A stretch of 64,000 bases of DNA from Streptomyces sp. ML-6 (lineage in GTDB: Bacteria; Actinomycetota; Actinomycetes; Streptomycetales; Streptomycetaceae): positions 1,817,001 through 1,881,000 of the forward strand of contig NZ_JAOTIK010000001.1 in the NCBI RefSeq assembly GCF_030116705.1. Direction: 5' to 3'. The position numbers were made by a program, and so were the translations under genes. Positions 63,592 to 64,000 of the stretch are shown here, one piece after another. The notes under the pieces are model-generated. The model made no database searches and was not told where the DNA came from. It saw nothing but the letters and a program-made list of their open reading frames with translations. Positions within the stretch are counted from its first letter, which is position 1; each line of letters opens with the position of its first letter.

Positions 63592-64000
63592 ATGGACGAG
63601 ACGGAGTTCTGGGAGATCGTCGACAGCACCCGCGAGGCCGCCGAGGGCGACCCCGAGGACCAGGCCGACCTGCTCGTCGAACGGCTGGTGCGGCTCGATC
63701 CCGAGGCGGTGCTGGACTTCGCCAGACACTTCGAGGCCCGTTACGACCGTGCCCACCGCTGGGACCTGTGGGGCGCCGCCGCCGTGCTGCTGGACGGCGC
63801 GGGCGAGGACGCCTTCGACTGGTTCCGCTGCTGGCTGATCGGCCAGGGCCGGGAGGTCTTCGAGGGGGCGCTGCACGACCCGGACAGCCTCGCCGAGCTC
63901 CTCGACGACTTCGACGAGGAGCTCGACGGGGACGGCGAGGACCTCGGCTACGCCGCCGACGAGGCGTACGAGCAGCTCACCGGTGCGGTCACCCCGGACC
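63592..64000 (+). CDS. DUF4240-like protein, N-terminal part (runs off the window)
   Basis: 136 codons are visible. MDETEFWEIVDSTREAA and WDLWGAAAVLLDGAGEDAFDWFRCWLIGQGREVFEGAL match the start of DUF4240 proteins, acidic helical proteins common in Streptomyces and of unknown function. The in-frame GTG at 63589 may be the real, leaderless start. The gene continues beyond 64000. Confidence 0.85.
   Translation, partial: MDETEFWEIVDSTREAAEGDPEDQADLLVERLVRLDPEAVLDFARHFEARYDRAHRWDLWGAAAVLLDGAGEDAFDWFRCWLIGQGREVFEGALHDPDSLAELLDDFDEELDGDGEDLGYAADEAYEQLTGAVTPD

Noticed and set aside
1-64000. tRNA, rRNA, transposase, phage or biosynthetic gene cluster
   Set aside because: I looked on both strands and saw no cloverleaf, rRNA core sequence, transposase motifs with inverted repeats, integrase or assembly-line genes.

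Overview
This is a 64 kb stretch of a very GC-rich actinobacterial chromosome, almost certainly Streptomyces or a close relative. The evidence is strong G/C bias at third codon positions, frequent GTG starts, many leaderless genes, a bcc-aa3 respiratory cluster with a di-heme QcrC, a homodimeric AceE, a mycobacterial-type adenosine kinase, and a gene order that (from memory, not searched) matches the qcr-cta core region of Streptomyces chromosomes. Most of the window is conserved housekeeping DNA. I see no rRNA, tRNA, CRISPR array, insertion sequence or prophage.

Layout. 1-7.5 kb: edge of an ArsA-like ATPase, an SRPBCC protein, a metallophosphoesterase, a FadD-type acyl-CoA ligase, a GT4 glycosyltransferase divergent from a GT87 membrane mannosyltransferase, and a lipoprotein with a metalloprotease motif. 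7.5-13 kb: two NlpC/P60 cell-wall hydrolases, one preceded by a likely c-di-AMP (ydaO-type) riboswitch, then a NYN nuclease-like protein, a small zinc-ribbon protein, and a coupled rhomboid/AsnC-ligand-domain pair. 13-16 kb: a class V aminotransferase with a possible leader peptide, and trpD. 16-25.4 kb: respiration. ctaE-qcrC-qcrA-qcrB form one apparent operon and ctaC-ctaD-ctaF another, with an L,D-transpeptidase and an orphan receiver protein between them. 25.6-32 kb: a cysteine desulfurase-TusA fusion, adenosine kinase, a membrane-anchored protein, and a divergent erpA-like/nadA pair in which a Fe-S carrier faces a Fe-S enzyme.

32.1-38.6 kb is the most unusual part. A 469-aa LCAT-like alpha/beta hydrolase overlaps by 11 bp a 1679-aa protein built from an N-terminal caspase-like protease (His94/Cys151), a NACHT/STAND-type P-loop NTPase, about 13 TPRs with a 46-residue period, and an unassigned C-terminal region. 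This has the architecture of a sensor-switch-effector conflict or cell-death system and is my main candidate for something undescribed.

38.8-47.2 kb: an RND efflux permease, a LuxR-type two-component system, PspA with PspAA, a DUF3043-like membrane protein and a methyltransferase with a probable CTG start. 47.3-53.2 kb: an HtrA-like lipoprotein protease and the late cobalamin genes (an MBL-CobU fusion, cobT, cobS). 53.5-64 kb: central carbon metabolism, with pepA, lpd, a two-lipoyl-domain E2, a GntR/FCD regulator directly upstream of aceE (resembling the pdhR-aceE arrangement), aceE, a WYL regulator, and the start of a DUF4240-like gene. Strong intrinsic hairpins separate most transcription units.
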